From positions 1-57,341 of the forward strand of contig SFEJ01000013.1 of assembly GCA_004558035.1 (NCBI GenBank): DNA of 57,341 bases, written 5' to 3'. The notes below the pieces were generated by a model, which saw nothing but the letters and a program-made list of their open reading frames with translations, made no database searches and was not told the origin of the DNA. Of the stretch, positions 48,214 through 56,475 are shown one piece after another (the stretch's first letter is position 1; every line of letters begins with the position of its first letter). A program made the position numbers and the translations under genes. The stretch is from Opitutia bacterium. GTDB taxonomy: Bacteria; Verrucomicrobiota; Verrucomicrobiae; Opitutales; UBA953.

Positions 48214-49740
48214 TTAAGCTTTATACGCCGCTTTCCACTGGTCGCAGGCGGCTTTGATCTTCGCTTCGAGAGCGTCGTCGAGCTTCGCCTTGGACTTGAT
48301 TTCCGCGAGCGTGTCCTTCGCCGAGGTTTCGAGAAAATCCTGCAGCGCGAGCGACGCCGCGAGCGTCTTTTCCTTCGGAACGTCTGCGAAAAAGTCGTGC
48401 TGCGCCGCCCAGATGAGCGCGATTTGCGAGGCGACGGGCTTCGGCTCGCCGGGGCCCTGCTTGAAGAGCTCGACGAAGCGGTCGCCCTTGTCGAGAATCG
48501 TCTTCGTCGCCGCGTCGAGATCGCTGCCGAACTGCGCGAACGCCGCCATTTCGCGATACTGCGCGAGCTCGCCCTTTACCTTGCCGGCGACCTGCTTGAA
48601 CGCCTTGATCTGCGCCGACGAACCGACGCGCGAGACCGACAGACCGACCGAAATCGCCGGGCGCACGCCCTGGTTGAACAGGTCCGTCTGCAGGAAGATC
48701 TGCCCGTCCGTGATCGAAATCACGTTCGTCGGAATGTAGGCGGAAACGTCGCCCGCCTGCGTCTCGATGATCGGGAGCGCCGTCAGCGAGCCCTTGCCCG
48801 TGAGGCGCGCCGCGCGCTCGAGCAGGCGGGAATGCAGGTAGAACACGTCGCCCGGATACGCTTCGCGGCCGGACGGGCGTTTCAGAATCAGCGAAATCTG
48901 GCGATACGCCGCCGCGTGCTTCGAAAGATCGTCGTAAACGACGAGCGCGTCCATGCCGTTTTCCATGAACCATTCGCCGATCGCCGCGCCCGCGAACGGC
49001 GCGTACATCTGATTCGCGGCGTTTTCCGACGCTCCCGCGACGACGACCACGCAGTACTCGAGCGCGCCCGCCTTTTCCAGCGTCGCGATCAGGCGCGCCA
49101 CGCTCGAATTCTTCTGCCCCACGGCGACGTAGATCGAATACACGGGGCGGAAATTCGGATCGCCCGACGCGAGCCCCTCGCGGTTGATGCGCGCCTGGTT
49201 GATGATGGTGTCCGTCGCGATCGTCGTCTTGCCCGTCGAGCGGTCGCCGATGATGAGCTCGCGCTGGCCGCGCCCGATCGGGATCATCGCGTCGATCGGC
49301 ATGATGCCCGTCTGCAGCGCCTGGTTGACGGGCTCGCGCGGCATGATGCCGGGCGCGATCTTCTCGATCGGCGCGCGCTCCTTCGCCCCGATCGGGCCCT
49401 TGCCGTCCACGGGATTGCCGAGCGTGTCGACGACGCGCCCGAGCAGTTCCTTGCCCACGGGAACGCTCAGCAGGCGCCCCGTCGTCCTGCACGTCATGCC
49501 TTCCTTGAGCGACGAGGTGTCGCCCATGACGACGACGCCGACGATGTCCTGCTCCAGGTTGAACGCGATGCCTTCGAGCCCGTTTTCGAACGCGAGCATT
49601 TCGTTCATCATCGTTCGGGAAAGCCCGTCGACTTTCGCCACGCCGTCGGCGAGCTCGACGATCGTGCCGACGTTCGCCTTCTCCGGTTTTGCGTCGAGCG
49701 AAGCGATCGCCGACCGAATATCTTCAAGAATCTGACTCAT
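48214..49740 (-). CDS. atpA: ATP synthase F1 alpha subunit
   Basis: 508 aa. Walker A-type GDRSTGKTTIATDTI (Ser in place of the usual Gln of GDRQTGKT), TGIMPIDAMIPIGRGQREL, and the arginine-finger region AISVGLSVSRVGSSAQ. Non-catalytic nucleotide-binding subunit. It follows atpH by 41 bp on the same strand. The last codons are AAAGCTTAA and the repeat arm begins six bases later. Confidence 0.97.
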   Translation of the reverse strand: MSQILEDIRSAIASLDAKPEKANVGTIVELADGVAKVDGLSRTMMNEMLAFENGLEGIAFNLEQDIVGVVVMGDTSSLKEGMTCRTTGRLLSVPVGKELLGRVVDTLGNPVDGKGPIGAKERAPIEKIAPGIMPREPVNQALQTGIMPIDAMIPIGRGQRELIIGDRSTGKTTIATDTIINQARINREGLASGDPNFRPVYSIYVAVGQKNSSVARLIATLEKAGALEYCVVVVAGASENAANQMYAPFAGAAIGEWFMENGMDALVVYDDLSKHAAAYRQISLILKRPSGREAYPGDVFYLHSRLLERAARLTGKGSLTALPIIETQAGDVSAYIPTNVISITDGQIFLQTDLFNQGVRPAISVGLSVSRVGSSAQIKAFKQVAGKVKGELAQYREMAAFAQFGSDLDAATKTILDKGDRFVELFKQGPGEPKPVASQIALIWAAQHDFFADVPKEKTLAASLALQDFLETSAKDTLAEIKSKAKLDDALEAKIKAACDQWKAAYKA

Positions 49741-49781
49741 GGTTTTTGTTTCGTTTTGTTGTTAAATGCGTGAAAAAATTC

Positions 49782-50192
49782 TTACGCCGCGGCGAGGGAG
49801 GCGCGGAGCCGCGCGAGCGCTCCCGCGAGCGAAGCGTCGTACACGTCGTCGCCGACCTGCACGTGGACGCCGCCGAGCAGGGCGGGATTTTCCGTCGCGA
49901 CGGGCGCGACCGTGCGTCTGTAGAGCGCGGAAAAATGCGCCGCGAGCGCGTCCGCCGTTCCCGCCGGGAGCGTTCCCGCGAACTCGATGCGCGCCTCGGA
50001 GAACCGCAGTTCCCGCGCGACCGCTGCGTAAAACGCTTCGAGCAGCGGGCGCAGCGCCGCGCCCGGGAACGCGCGCGGCAGCTCGGCGAGAATCGCGCGC
50101 ACGCGCGCCGCGTCGATGCGCCCGTCCGCGCCGCGCGCGAGCTCCACGAGCCGCGCCGCGTGTTTCCTCAAAGTCTGGTTTTTCTTAGCCAT
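49782..50192 (-). CDS. atpH: ATP synthase delta subunit (short form)
   Basis: 136 aa. Stalk subunit that holds F1 to the b subunit. The C-terminal signature LLGGVHVQVGDDVYDASLAGALARLRASL is diagnostic; the N-terminal helical domain is shorter than in the usual 175-180 aa protein, so residues in front may have been trimmed or the true start lies in an unusual place. Upstream it is cut off from atpF by the transposase gene and palindromes rather than by a normal short spacer. Confidence 0.82.
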   Translation of the reverse strand: MAKKNQTLRKHAARLVELARGADGRIDAARVRAILAELPRAFPGAALRPLLEAFYAAVARELRFSEARIEFAGTLPAGTADALAAHFSALYRRTVAPVATENPALLGGVHVQVGDDVYDASLAGALARLRASLAAA

Positions 50193-50238
50193 TGTTTGTC
50201 GAAAAGAAAAAGACGTCGAATTCGTCCGAACATGTCTT

Positions 50239-50328
50239 CGCCCCGACGGGGCGAGATTGTCCAGCGTAGGGTGAAGCGTAGCGCAACCCTACGGACGCGT
50301 CACCCGCAACGTCAAGCCCTGTAAGGGC
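50239..50328. repeat. Left palindrome cluster of the transposase unit
   Basis: Three palindromes: CGCCCCGACGGGGCG (50239-50253), CGTAGGGT paired with ACCCTACG (50265-50293) and GCCCTGTAAGGGC (50316-50328). They lie between the transposase stop and atpH, where REP-type sequences accompany RAYT transposases. Confidence 0.75.
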
Positions 50329-50335
50329 GAAATTG

Positions 50336-50788
50336 CTATGCCCAAACGTATTTTTCATCATATTTTACGTTATATTTTTTGAGAAACGCCCTGAATTCAT
50401 CCTGAAACGAACGCGTTTTATGATGTTCCTTCTGGTTTTTGATGTAATCCGAAACTGCGGCGGTCTGAAGCGGACTCACCGAAAAGATTCCGTAACCGTC
50501 CTGCCAGAAAAATTTTTCGTAAGCTCCCCCGAAGGACTTGATCCACTTTGAGGACGCCGTTTTGATTTCCCTAATCAGATTCGCCGGAGAAATTGTGCGG
50601 GAAAGCCCGCAAAGCGCATGCACATGGTCGCGATGTCCGCCGACCTGAATCACGGGACAATCCGAATTTCTGCAGACTCCGGCGATATATTTGAACAATT
50701 CTTCGGAGACGCTTTCGTCGAGGAACGGAAAACGGTCTTTCGTGCTGAACGCGATGTGCACAAATATCTGGGAGAGCGACTGTGACAT
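50336..50788 (-). mobile_element. IS200-like transposase, RAYT type, inserted between atpF and atpH
   Basis: 150 aa. Y1-transposase core with the HUH-type motif HVH at 55-57 (GGHRDHVH), and the catalytic Tyr115 in SDYIKNQKEHH. SQSLSQIFVHIAFSTKDR at the start and FWQDGYGIFSVSPLQ in the middle are typical of the small single-domain transposases found beside REP palindromes. Start chosen at MSQSLSQ, since the longer frame runs into palindromes. It is on the same strand as the atp genes. Flanking palindromes (50239-50328 and 50809-50956) suggest a REP/BIME-like unit rather than an ordinary IS; no terminal inverted repeats or target duplications are expected for this class. It may be domesticated. 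Confidence 0.85.
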
Positions 50789-50808
50789 CAGGCGGCGTCC
50801 TTCCAATC

Positions 50809-50985
50809 GCGCTCCTTCAGAGCGCATTGTCTTGTCCGGTTTTCGTAGGGCCGCGCGGACAAGTCCGCTTGCCCTACGCTAAGCAATCTCGCTCCTTCGG
50901 AGCTGAAGGATTCTCTCGCGCAGGAAAAAACGCGACGCGCTCCCGTGAACACGACGTCCGAAAAATCGTGCTCCTTGAGAGCGGA
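50809..50985. repeat. Right palindrome cluster of the transposase unit
   Basis: GCGCTC-loop-GAGCGC (50809-50825), CGTAGGGC paired with GCCCTACG with a nested GCGGACAAGTCCGC (50844-50878), GCTCCTTCGGAGC (50891-50903) and a degenerate GTGCTCCTTGAGAGC copy near 50968-50982. They resemble stem-loops recognised by RAYT enzymes. Confidence 0.7.
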
Positions 50986-51020
50986 ATCGTTATGTCCTGC
51001 CGATTTCATTCGCGGTTCCT

Positions 51021-51590
51021 TTAAGCTTTAAGTTCTTCCGCGGCGGCGGCGGCGAGGCGCGTCTTTTCCGCGGCGGGGAGTTCGCGCGCGAGCAGTTTCG
51101 CCGTGGTCTCGACGACGAGCGCGGCGACTTCGCCGCGGAGCTCCGCGAGCATCTTTTCGCGTTCCCGCGCGACGTTTTCGGCGGCGCGGCGCTCCGTCTC
51201 CTCGGCGCGCGCGATCGCGTCCTGCGCGGCTTTTTCGACGGTCTCCTTGGCGGACTTGCGCGCGGCGTCGAGCACGGCGGCGGCGTCCTGCGCGGCCCGC
51301 GCCATCGTCGCCTTGTAGTCGGCTTCGGACTGCGCGAGCTTCGCCTTCATGTCGTCGGAGAACTTCAGCCCGTCCTCGATTTTTTTCTGCCGTTCGGCGA
51401 CGGTCTTCATCAGCGGGCGAAAACCGAAATACCACACGACGAGCGCGAGCACGCCGAAGCTGACGATCTGCACGGCGAGCGCGCCCGGCTCGATGCCGAA
51501 CTTCGTCGTGATCTCCGTGAATTTGTTTCCGCCTTCGGTCGCCGCGGGAACGGCCGCGGCGGCGGCGTTTGCCAGAATTTGTGAAAACAT
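51021..51590 (-). CDS. atpF: ATP synthase Fo b subunit
   Basis: 189 aa. One membrane helix near residue 35-55 (LAVQIVSFGVLALVVWYFGFRPLMKTV), then the long charged coiled coil (AERQKKIEDGL...KSAKETVEKAAQDAIARAEETERRAAENVAREREKML) of the peripheral stalk. Length fits the family. Its stop codon is followed by ATTCGCGGTT on the minus-strand side, a short piece of the CGAAT repeat, and then the transposase unit. Confidence 0.95.
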   Translation of the reverse strand: MFSQILANAAAAAVPAATEGGNKFTEITTKFGIEPGALAVQIVSFGVLALVVWYFGFRPLMKTVAERQKKIEDGLKFSDDMKAKLAQSEADYKATMARAAQDAAAVLDAARKSAKETVEKAAQDAIARAEETERRAAENVAREREKMLAELRGEVAALVVETTAKLLARELPAAEKTRLAAAAAEELKA

Positions 51591-51669
51591 GGTGTCTGCG
51601 AATGTCTGAAGAAAAAAGGTTTACGGGAACGGCGCGCGCCCGAAAAAAGCGGCGCCGTTCCCGCGCGGA

Positions 51670-51879
51670 TCACGCGAGGAAGAGCACGTAGAACGCGATG
51701 GCTTCGGCGAGCGCCATGCCCAGAATCGCGAGAACGAGAATCTTCCCGAACGCGCCCGGGTTGCGTCCGACCGCTTCGACAGCCTTGCTGCCGACCCAGC
51801 CCACGCCGATCGCCGCCGCCGCGCAACCGAGCGCCACGTGCAGGCTTCCGCTGATTTCCGCGAGGAGTGCCGTAATCAT
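51670..51879 (-). CDS. atpE: ATP synthase Fo c subunit
   Basis: 69 aa, two helices joined by the polar loop GRNP (R39-N40-P41). Ion-binding Glu59 lies in GMALAEAIAFY. The Gln of helix 1 and the Ser/Thr after Glu that mark sodium-binding rings are replaced by Val and Ala, so a proton ring is the simpler reading. It lies between atpB and atpF with short spacers. Confidence 0.95.
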   Translation of the reverse strand: MITALLAEISGSLHVALGCAAAAIGVGWVGSKAVEAVGRNPGAFGKILVLAILGMALAEAIAFYVLFLA

Positions 51880-51972
51880 TGTCTTATGCCTTTTCTTTGA
51901 TTTGGTTTGGTTTTTTATGGGTGAATTCCGGCGTGGACGCTCTCGGCATCCTCCCGCCGGAAAAATTCTTTT

Positions 51973-52851
51973 TCAGTTTTCCGCCGCTTCCGCGTGTTCT
52001 CCGCTGTCGTGATTCGTGATCAGCCCGATGTACACCGCAGAAAGCAGCGTGAACACCAGCGCCTGCACGACGCCGACGAGCAGTTCCAGGAAGTAAAACG
52101 CCGTGAAGTAGCCCGTCGAGTGCATCAGCGTCTCGCCGCCGAACACGTTTCCGAAAAGTCGGAACGACAGTGACACCGGGCGAAAGATCACCGAGATGAT
52201 TTCGATGAAGCCCACCGCGAAGAAAATCAGCGACAGGAAATAATACACCGCCGCGGGAACGTCGCGCTTGTCCGCCTTGTTCCCGAACCAGTCGAAAAGC
52301 ACCGCCTTTGCGCCCGCGTATTTGAGCACGATGATCGCCCACGCGCCGAAGGACACGAGCGCGAGCCCGAGCGTGCCGTTCATGTCCGCGCCGAGCGGAC
52401 GGAACAGCGCGCGGAACGTTTCCGTCTCCGTGCCGTCTGCGGCGAGCACCGTCTCGTGCCAGCCGATCGTGCCGACGCCCGGAATCAGCCCCGCCCAGTT
52501 CTGCGCGAGAATGAAGAAGAACAGACAGATCAGCAGCGGAAACGCCGCCGGAAACGCCTTCTTGCCCAGAATCGGCTCCAGAATCTCCTTGAACATGCCG
52601 AGCACGGTCTCGACCGCGTATTGCCCTTTGGACGGCACGAGTTTCGGCCGCCCGCACGCGAGCCGGATCAGCGCAATCAGCACGAGCGCCACGATCCACG
52701 TCGTGAGAATGCTGTTCGTGATCGGCAGCGAAAACCCGTCCCAAAGCGGGATTTCGAAAAGCTTCTCGGCGGCTTCCGTCGCCGCCGAAGCCGCGGGCGT
52801 CGCCGCAAACGGCGCCGCGATGACGGGGATGATTTTTTTCAGGGGAAACAT
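51973..52851 (-). CDS. atpB: ATP synthase Fo a subunit
   Basis: 292 aa. Six hydrophobic helices. The conserved arginine is in PVSLSFRLFGNVFGGETLM, and the final helix pair (VQALVFTLLSAVYIGLITNH) is typical. The N-terminus carries an extra hydrophobic, signal-like segment (VIAAPFAATPAASAA) seen in several verrucomicrobial and planctomycetal relatives. First gene of the operon in this window; no atpI is visible upstream. Transcribed toward the rest of the operon on the minus strand. Confidence 0.95.
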   Translation of the reverse strand: MFPLKKIIPVIAAPFAATPAASAATEAAEKLFEIPLWDGFSLPITNSILTTWIVALVLIALIRLACGRPKLVPSKGQYAVETVLGMFKEILEPILGKKAFPAAFPLLICLFFFILAQNWAGLIPGVGTIGWHETVLAADGTETETFRALFRPLGADMNGTLGLALVSFGAWAIIVLKYAGAKAVLFDWFGNKADKRDVPAAVYYFLSLIFFAVGFIEIISVIFRPVSLSFRLFGNVFGGETLMHSTGYFTAFYFLELLVGVVQALVFTLLSAVYIGLITNHDSGEHAEAAEN

Positions 52852-53010
52852 ATCAAAAACGCATTCGCATTTTGCACCTCGCCGCGGCGTTTGTAAAACG
52901 CTTTCCGCTCCCGCGTCCGCGACGAAACTCCGCGCACTCTGCCATGAATAGAACGTTCGTTCAAGAAAAATTTTTGTTCCCGCGGGCGCGCAGCGCCGTT
53001 TTTCCGCACA

Positions 53011-53050
53011 AAAAAACGCGTTCCCGCGGAGAGGCGGGAACGCGTTTTTT
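53011..53050 (-). terminator. Terminator after the CoA-transferase gene, made from inverted CGTTCCCGC words
   Basis: Seventeen-bp perfect stem (53011-53027 with 53034-53050): six A, CGCGTTCCCGC, loop GGAGAG, complement, six T. It works for minus-strand transcription just after the stop at 53070. Confidence 0.92.
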
Positions 53051-53069
53051 GCGGAGAGCGCGGGAACGT

Positions 53070-54557
53070 TCAGTCCTTCATGTTCGCCTTGCGCATGTCG
53101 CCTTCTTGGAGGAACGCACGGTGGAACTCGAGCGCCTTCGTGACGTCGCACGGCGTGTGGTAGAGCGGCGTGCGCGCGACATAGTCGCGGAGCAGCTGCT
53201 TGTACTCGGGATGCACGCACTTTTCGATGAGCTCTTCGGCGCGCTCGCGCGGGCACTTGCCGCGCAGGTCGGCGACGCCCTGTTCGGTGACGACGATGTC
53301 CACGTCGTGTTCCGTGTGGTCGATGTGCGAGCACATGGGCACGATGGAGGAAATCGCGCCGCCCTTGGCGACGGACGGGCACGTGAAGATCGTCAGATAG
53401 CCGTTGCGCGCGAAGTCGCCGGAACCGCCGATGCCGTTCATCATCTGGCGCCCGTAGAAGTGCGTGGAATTGACGTGGCCGAAGAGGTCCACCTCGATCG
53501 CCGTGTTCATGCAGATCAGGCCGAGACGGCGCACGATGCCCGGATTGTTGGAGATTTCCTGCGGGCGGAGCACGATCTTGTTCTTATAGAAATCGAAGTT
53601 CTCGTAGATGTGCTTCAGGCAGTCGTCGGAAACGGTGAGCGAGCAGCCGCCGACGAAGACGCAGCGCCCCGCGTCCATGAGCTTGATGACCGAGTCCTGA
53701 ATGACTTCCGTGTGCATGCGGAACGGCGGAATGTCCTTGTTGCGACCAAGCGCGGCGAGCACGGCGTTCGCGATGTTGCCGACGCCGGACTGAATCGGGA
53801 GAAATTCCTTCGGAATGCGGCCGGCCTTGAGCTCGGCGGCGAGGAAGTTGCAGACGTTCTCGCCGATCTGGTCCGTGACGGGATCGCTCGGCTTAAACGG
53901 CGCGATGTGGTCGTTCTCGTTCGTCATGACGACGCCGACGATCTTCGCGGGATCGACCTGGAGCATCGTCGTGCCGATGCGGTCCTGGACGTGCGTCATG
54001 GGAATCGGCGCGCGGTTCGGCGGATCCGCGGGAACGTAGATGTCGTGCAGATCCTTCAGCCCCGGATGGTGATAGGCGTTGAGCTCGATGATGATGCGGT
54101 CTGCGAGCTTGCAGTAGGTCGCCGTGTTCCCGCCGGCGGTCGTGAGCGCGATTCTGCCGTCGTCCGTCACTTCGGTGGCTTCGACGATGGCGGTCTGCAC
54201 GCGCGGAATGAAGCCGTAGCGCATGTACATCGCCGTGTGCGAAAGGTGCATGTCGCTGTAGCGGACTTTCTGCGAGTTGATGTTCTTCTTCAGATCCGCG
54301 TTGCCCTGGTAGGGCATGCGGATGTCGATGGCGTCGGCCTGCGCGAGCGCGCCGTCCGTGGACGCGGACGTGGACGCGCCGGTGAAGAGATTGATCTTGA
54401 AGGGGCGCCCGGCTTCGTGTTCCGCCTTCGCTTTTTCCGCGAGGGCGCGGGCGGTGGCTTTGGGGGCGCCGGCGGCGGTGAATCCGCTGAGGCCGATGTT
54501 CTCGCCGTTTTCGATCATGGCTACGGCTTCTTCCGGGGTGAGTGTTTTGAATTTCAT
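53070..54557 (-). CDS. Acetyl-CoA hydrolase / succinyl-CoA:acetate CoA-transferase family
   Basis: 495 aa from ATG 54557. Family stretches: MTPEEAVAMIENGENIGLSGFTAAGAPK, NLFTGASTSASTDGALAQADAIDIRMPYQ, SDMHLSHTAMYMRYGFIPRVQTAIVEATEV, TNENDHIAPFKPSDPVTDQIGENVC, FLPIQSGVGNIANAVLAALG, NGIGGSGDFARNGYLTIF and TEQGVADLRGK. Members either hydrolyse acetyl-CoA or swap CoA between succinate and acetate, as in AarC-type fermentative and TCA bypass enzymes; the strong GIGGSGDF motif suits the transferase. Isolated between a terminator and a spacer. Confidence 0.88.
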   Translation of the reverse strand: MKFKTLTPEEAVAMIENGENIGLSGFTAAGAPKATARALAEKAKAEHEAGRPFKINLFTGASTSASTDGALAQADAIDIRMPYQGNADLKKNINSQKVRYSDMHLSHTAMYMRYGFIPRVQTAIVEATEVTDDGRIALTTAGGNTATYCKLADRIIIELNAYHHPGLKDLHDIYVPADPPNRAPIPMTHVQDRIGTTMLQVDPAKIVGVVMTNENDHIAPFKPSDPVTDQIGENVCNFLAAELKAGRIPKEFLPIQSGVGNIANAVLAALGRNKDIPPFRMHTEVIQDSVIKLMDAGRCVFVGGCSLTVSDDCLKHIYENFDFYKNKIVLRPQEISNNPGIVRRLGLICMNTAIEVDLFGHVNSTHFYGRQMMNGIGGSGDFARNGYLTIFTCPSVAKGGAISSIVPMCSHIDHTEHDVDIVVTEQGVADLRGKCPRERAEELIEKCVHPEYKQLLRDYVARTPLYHTPCDVTKALEFHRAFLQEGDMRKANMKD

Positions 54558-54806
54558 GAGAATCGGAAATCGATGTTTGTTCTGGATTGGAAAAATTCGC
54601 CTTCCCGCGCTGAATATCCGCGAAAAGGCGAACGCGAACCTACACCCGAAAACGCGTTCCCGCAAGAGCGGAATGTTTTTCCGGTCGGGAAATTTCAAAA
54701 AACGCCCGTTCTCCCGCCGAACCGCCGAGCCGCGAAGAAGGAAACGATTTTTCACCGGAAGTCATAGAAGTGAAAAGAAGTTTTTTCACGGGAAAACCGA
54801 CACTCA

Positions 54807-55088
54807 CTATCCGTTATCCGCTTTTTTCCGTTCGCGGGCGCGGCGGGCGTGCTCCTGCAGCGCGGCGACGCGCTTCCGCTTCAGAGCCGGATCCCGCAGA
54901 TCCGTGCGCCGTCCGCGCGAAAAATCCCCGAGCGCCTCGTCCAGCGAAAACCCGAACTCCCGATTCAGCTTCTGAATGATCGCCGTGCGCGCGAACGCCG
55001 TCAGATTCTTCATGCTCTGACAGGAGCAGTAGGCTTCCACGATCTCAGCGGGAAGCGCCAAATTCAACTGAATCGAACGCCTGTACAT
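54807..55088 (-). CDS. Small DNA-binding-like protein (ribbon-helix-helix-type) next to an inverted repeat
   Basis: 93 aa from ATG 55088. YRRSIQLNLALPAEIVEAYCSCQSMKNLTAFARTAIIQKLNREFG reads as a short strand then two helices, the pattern of ribbon-helix-helix regulators, followed by a basic C-terminal segment (RKRVAALQEHARRARERKK). Identity is tentative. Upstream is a 12-bp perfect inverted repeat (55092-55103 and 55137-55148) that could be an autoregulatory operator. An alternative start adds 13 residues across that repeat. Unknown function. Confidence 0.5.
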   Translation of the reverse strand: MYRRSIQLNLALPAEIVEAYCSCQSMKNLTAFARTAIIQKLNREFGFSLDEALGDFSRGRRTDLRDPALKRKRVAALQEHARRARERKKADNG

Positions 55089-55091
55089 ATC

Positions 55092-55148
55092 GTAGGAAGT
55101 CGAACAAAGCCCGCTCCGGACTTCCAAAATTTTAAATCGACTTCCTAC
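55092..55148. promoter_or_regulatory. 12-bp inverted repeat, possible operator
   Basis: GTAGGAAGTCGA (55092-55103) and TCGACTTCCTAC (55137-55148) with 33 bases between. GTACAT appears outside both arms. It lies between the divergent small DNA-binding-like gene and the Sel1-repeat gene. Confidence 0.55.
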
Positions 55149-55255
55149 AAAGATGTATGTACTGTTTTAGATACTTGAAAAGACGTTTTAGGTTGCGGGA
55201 ACACGGTGTTTCCGCGAACGATCTTTTTGAGAGAACCTGAAAAAATCGAAATATT

Positions 55256-56452
55256 ATGAGAGTAAAAGTTTTTCTAATTATCAGCGGTCTGACTCTGGCC
55301 GTTCTCGCAACTCCGTTTGCTGCACTTTCATGCATCTATCCTAAAGATTGGCAAGAGAGCGTACGGGAAGCTGCGAAGCAAGGAGACGTGAACGCACAGT
55401 TCAGACTCGCAGTTACTCTAGGTCTTTGCCCGCCTGACGAAGCGACATACTGGCTTCGTAAAGCCGCGGAGCAAGGGCACGCGGAAGCACAGCTTAAACT
55501 GGGACGCCGCTATGCGACAGGAGACGGCATCGAATGCGATATGGCCCAAGCACTGCATTGGATTTCCATGTCCGCAGAACAAGGAAACGCGGAAGCCCAA
55601 ATTTGGGTAGAGCATAAGGATGATATTGCAGCTTCGAGTTTTAAACTCGCTTCGGTAGAGTATGCGTTTGGAGATCCCAAGGCGGCCCTCAGGTTTCGAA
55701 AGGCTGCGGAGTTGGGGCATGCGGAAGCACAGTGCAAACTCGGCGATTGCTACGTTAAAGGTATTGGCGTAAGCCGGGATCTAAACGAAGCGATGCGTTG
55801 GTACCGTAGGTCTGCAGAACAGGGGCATGCGGAAGCACTGCTTAAGCAAGGGATTTTCTATGCGGAAGGAATAGGTGGCCAAAAAGATTGGAGAGCAGCG
55901 CTGCGTTGCTTCGCCAAGTCCGCGAAACAAGGCAATGCGGACGCACAATACATGCTAGCGCTAGCTCACATTGACGGAGAAATTGTCGAGAAAAATATGA
56001 ACGAAGCGATGTCTTGGCTCTCCAAGTCCGCCGAACAAGGAAATAAAAACGCCATAGAAAGATTGTTCGATATGGGCGTGGATTTTCATGAGAAGAAAGA
56101 TTTTCCTGCTGCAGCATCTTGTTATCAGGTGGCTGCAAATCAGGGACATGCTCGCGCACAAGCTATCCTCGGAGATTGCTATCTGAGTGGAAGGGGTGTT
56201 GAAAAGGACGAACGTCAAGCAGTGTATTGGCTTCGCAAAGCTGCGGAGCAGGACGACTCACACGCAGAATTTCTCTTAGGAAATTGCTATCTGTCTGGGA
56301 CTGGAGTTGAAGAAAACAGACTTGAAGGGGTGCGTTGGCTTCATAGGGCTGCAAAACAAGGTAATAGAACCGCATTTCAAGCTCTTGAACTTTTAGGGAT
56401 CCCCTTCTCCGATTTCTCGAACTTTGACATCTTATTCCCTTCACAAAAATAA
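55256..56452 (+). CDS. Sel1-repeat exported protein
   Basis: 398 aa. N-terminal hydrophobic segment (LIISGLTLAVLATPFAALSC), a signal peptide with a weak lipobox-like end. About nine Sel1 repeats follow, each with the AEQGHAEAQLKLG / YATGDG pattern (first near residue 60, last near 375). Sel1 proteins are alpha-solenoid scaffolds used in host-interaction and stress functions. Composition differs from the rest of the window: more A/T in synonymous positions, and no CGTTCCCGCG or CGCGGGAACG core inside, unlike genes around it. Probable recent acquisition. The tail (LFPSQK) is short. Confidence 0.88.
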   Translation: MRVKVFLIISGLTLAVLATPFAALSCIYPKDWQESVREAAKQGDVNAQFRLAVTLGLCPPDEATYWLRKAAEQGHAEAQLKLGRRYATGDGIECDMAQALHWISMSAEQGNAEAQIWVEHKDDIAASSFKLASVEYAFGDPKAALRFRKAAELGHAEAQCKLGDCYVKGIGVSRDLNEAMRWYRRSAEQGHAEALLKQGIFYAEGIGGQKDWRAALRCFAKSAKQGNADAQYMLALAHIDGEIVEKNMNEAMSWLSKSAEQGNKNAIERLFDMGVDFHEKKDFPAAASCYQVAANQGHARAQAILGDCYLSGRGVEKDERQAVYWLRKAAEQDDSHAEFLLGNCYLSGTGVEENRLEGVRWLHRAAKQGNRTAFQALELLGIPFSDFSNFDILFPSQK

Positions 56453-56475
56453 CAAATGTTAATCTCCATTAAATC

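Noticed and set aside
49782..50192. The short atpH considered as a truncated pseudogene.
   Set aside because: The diagnostic C-terminal segment is intact, the frame is open and the start is placed normally; short delta subunits are plausible in this group.
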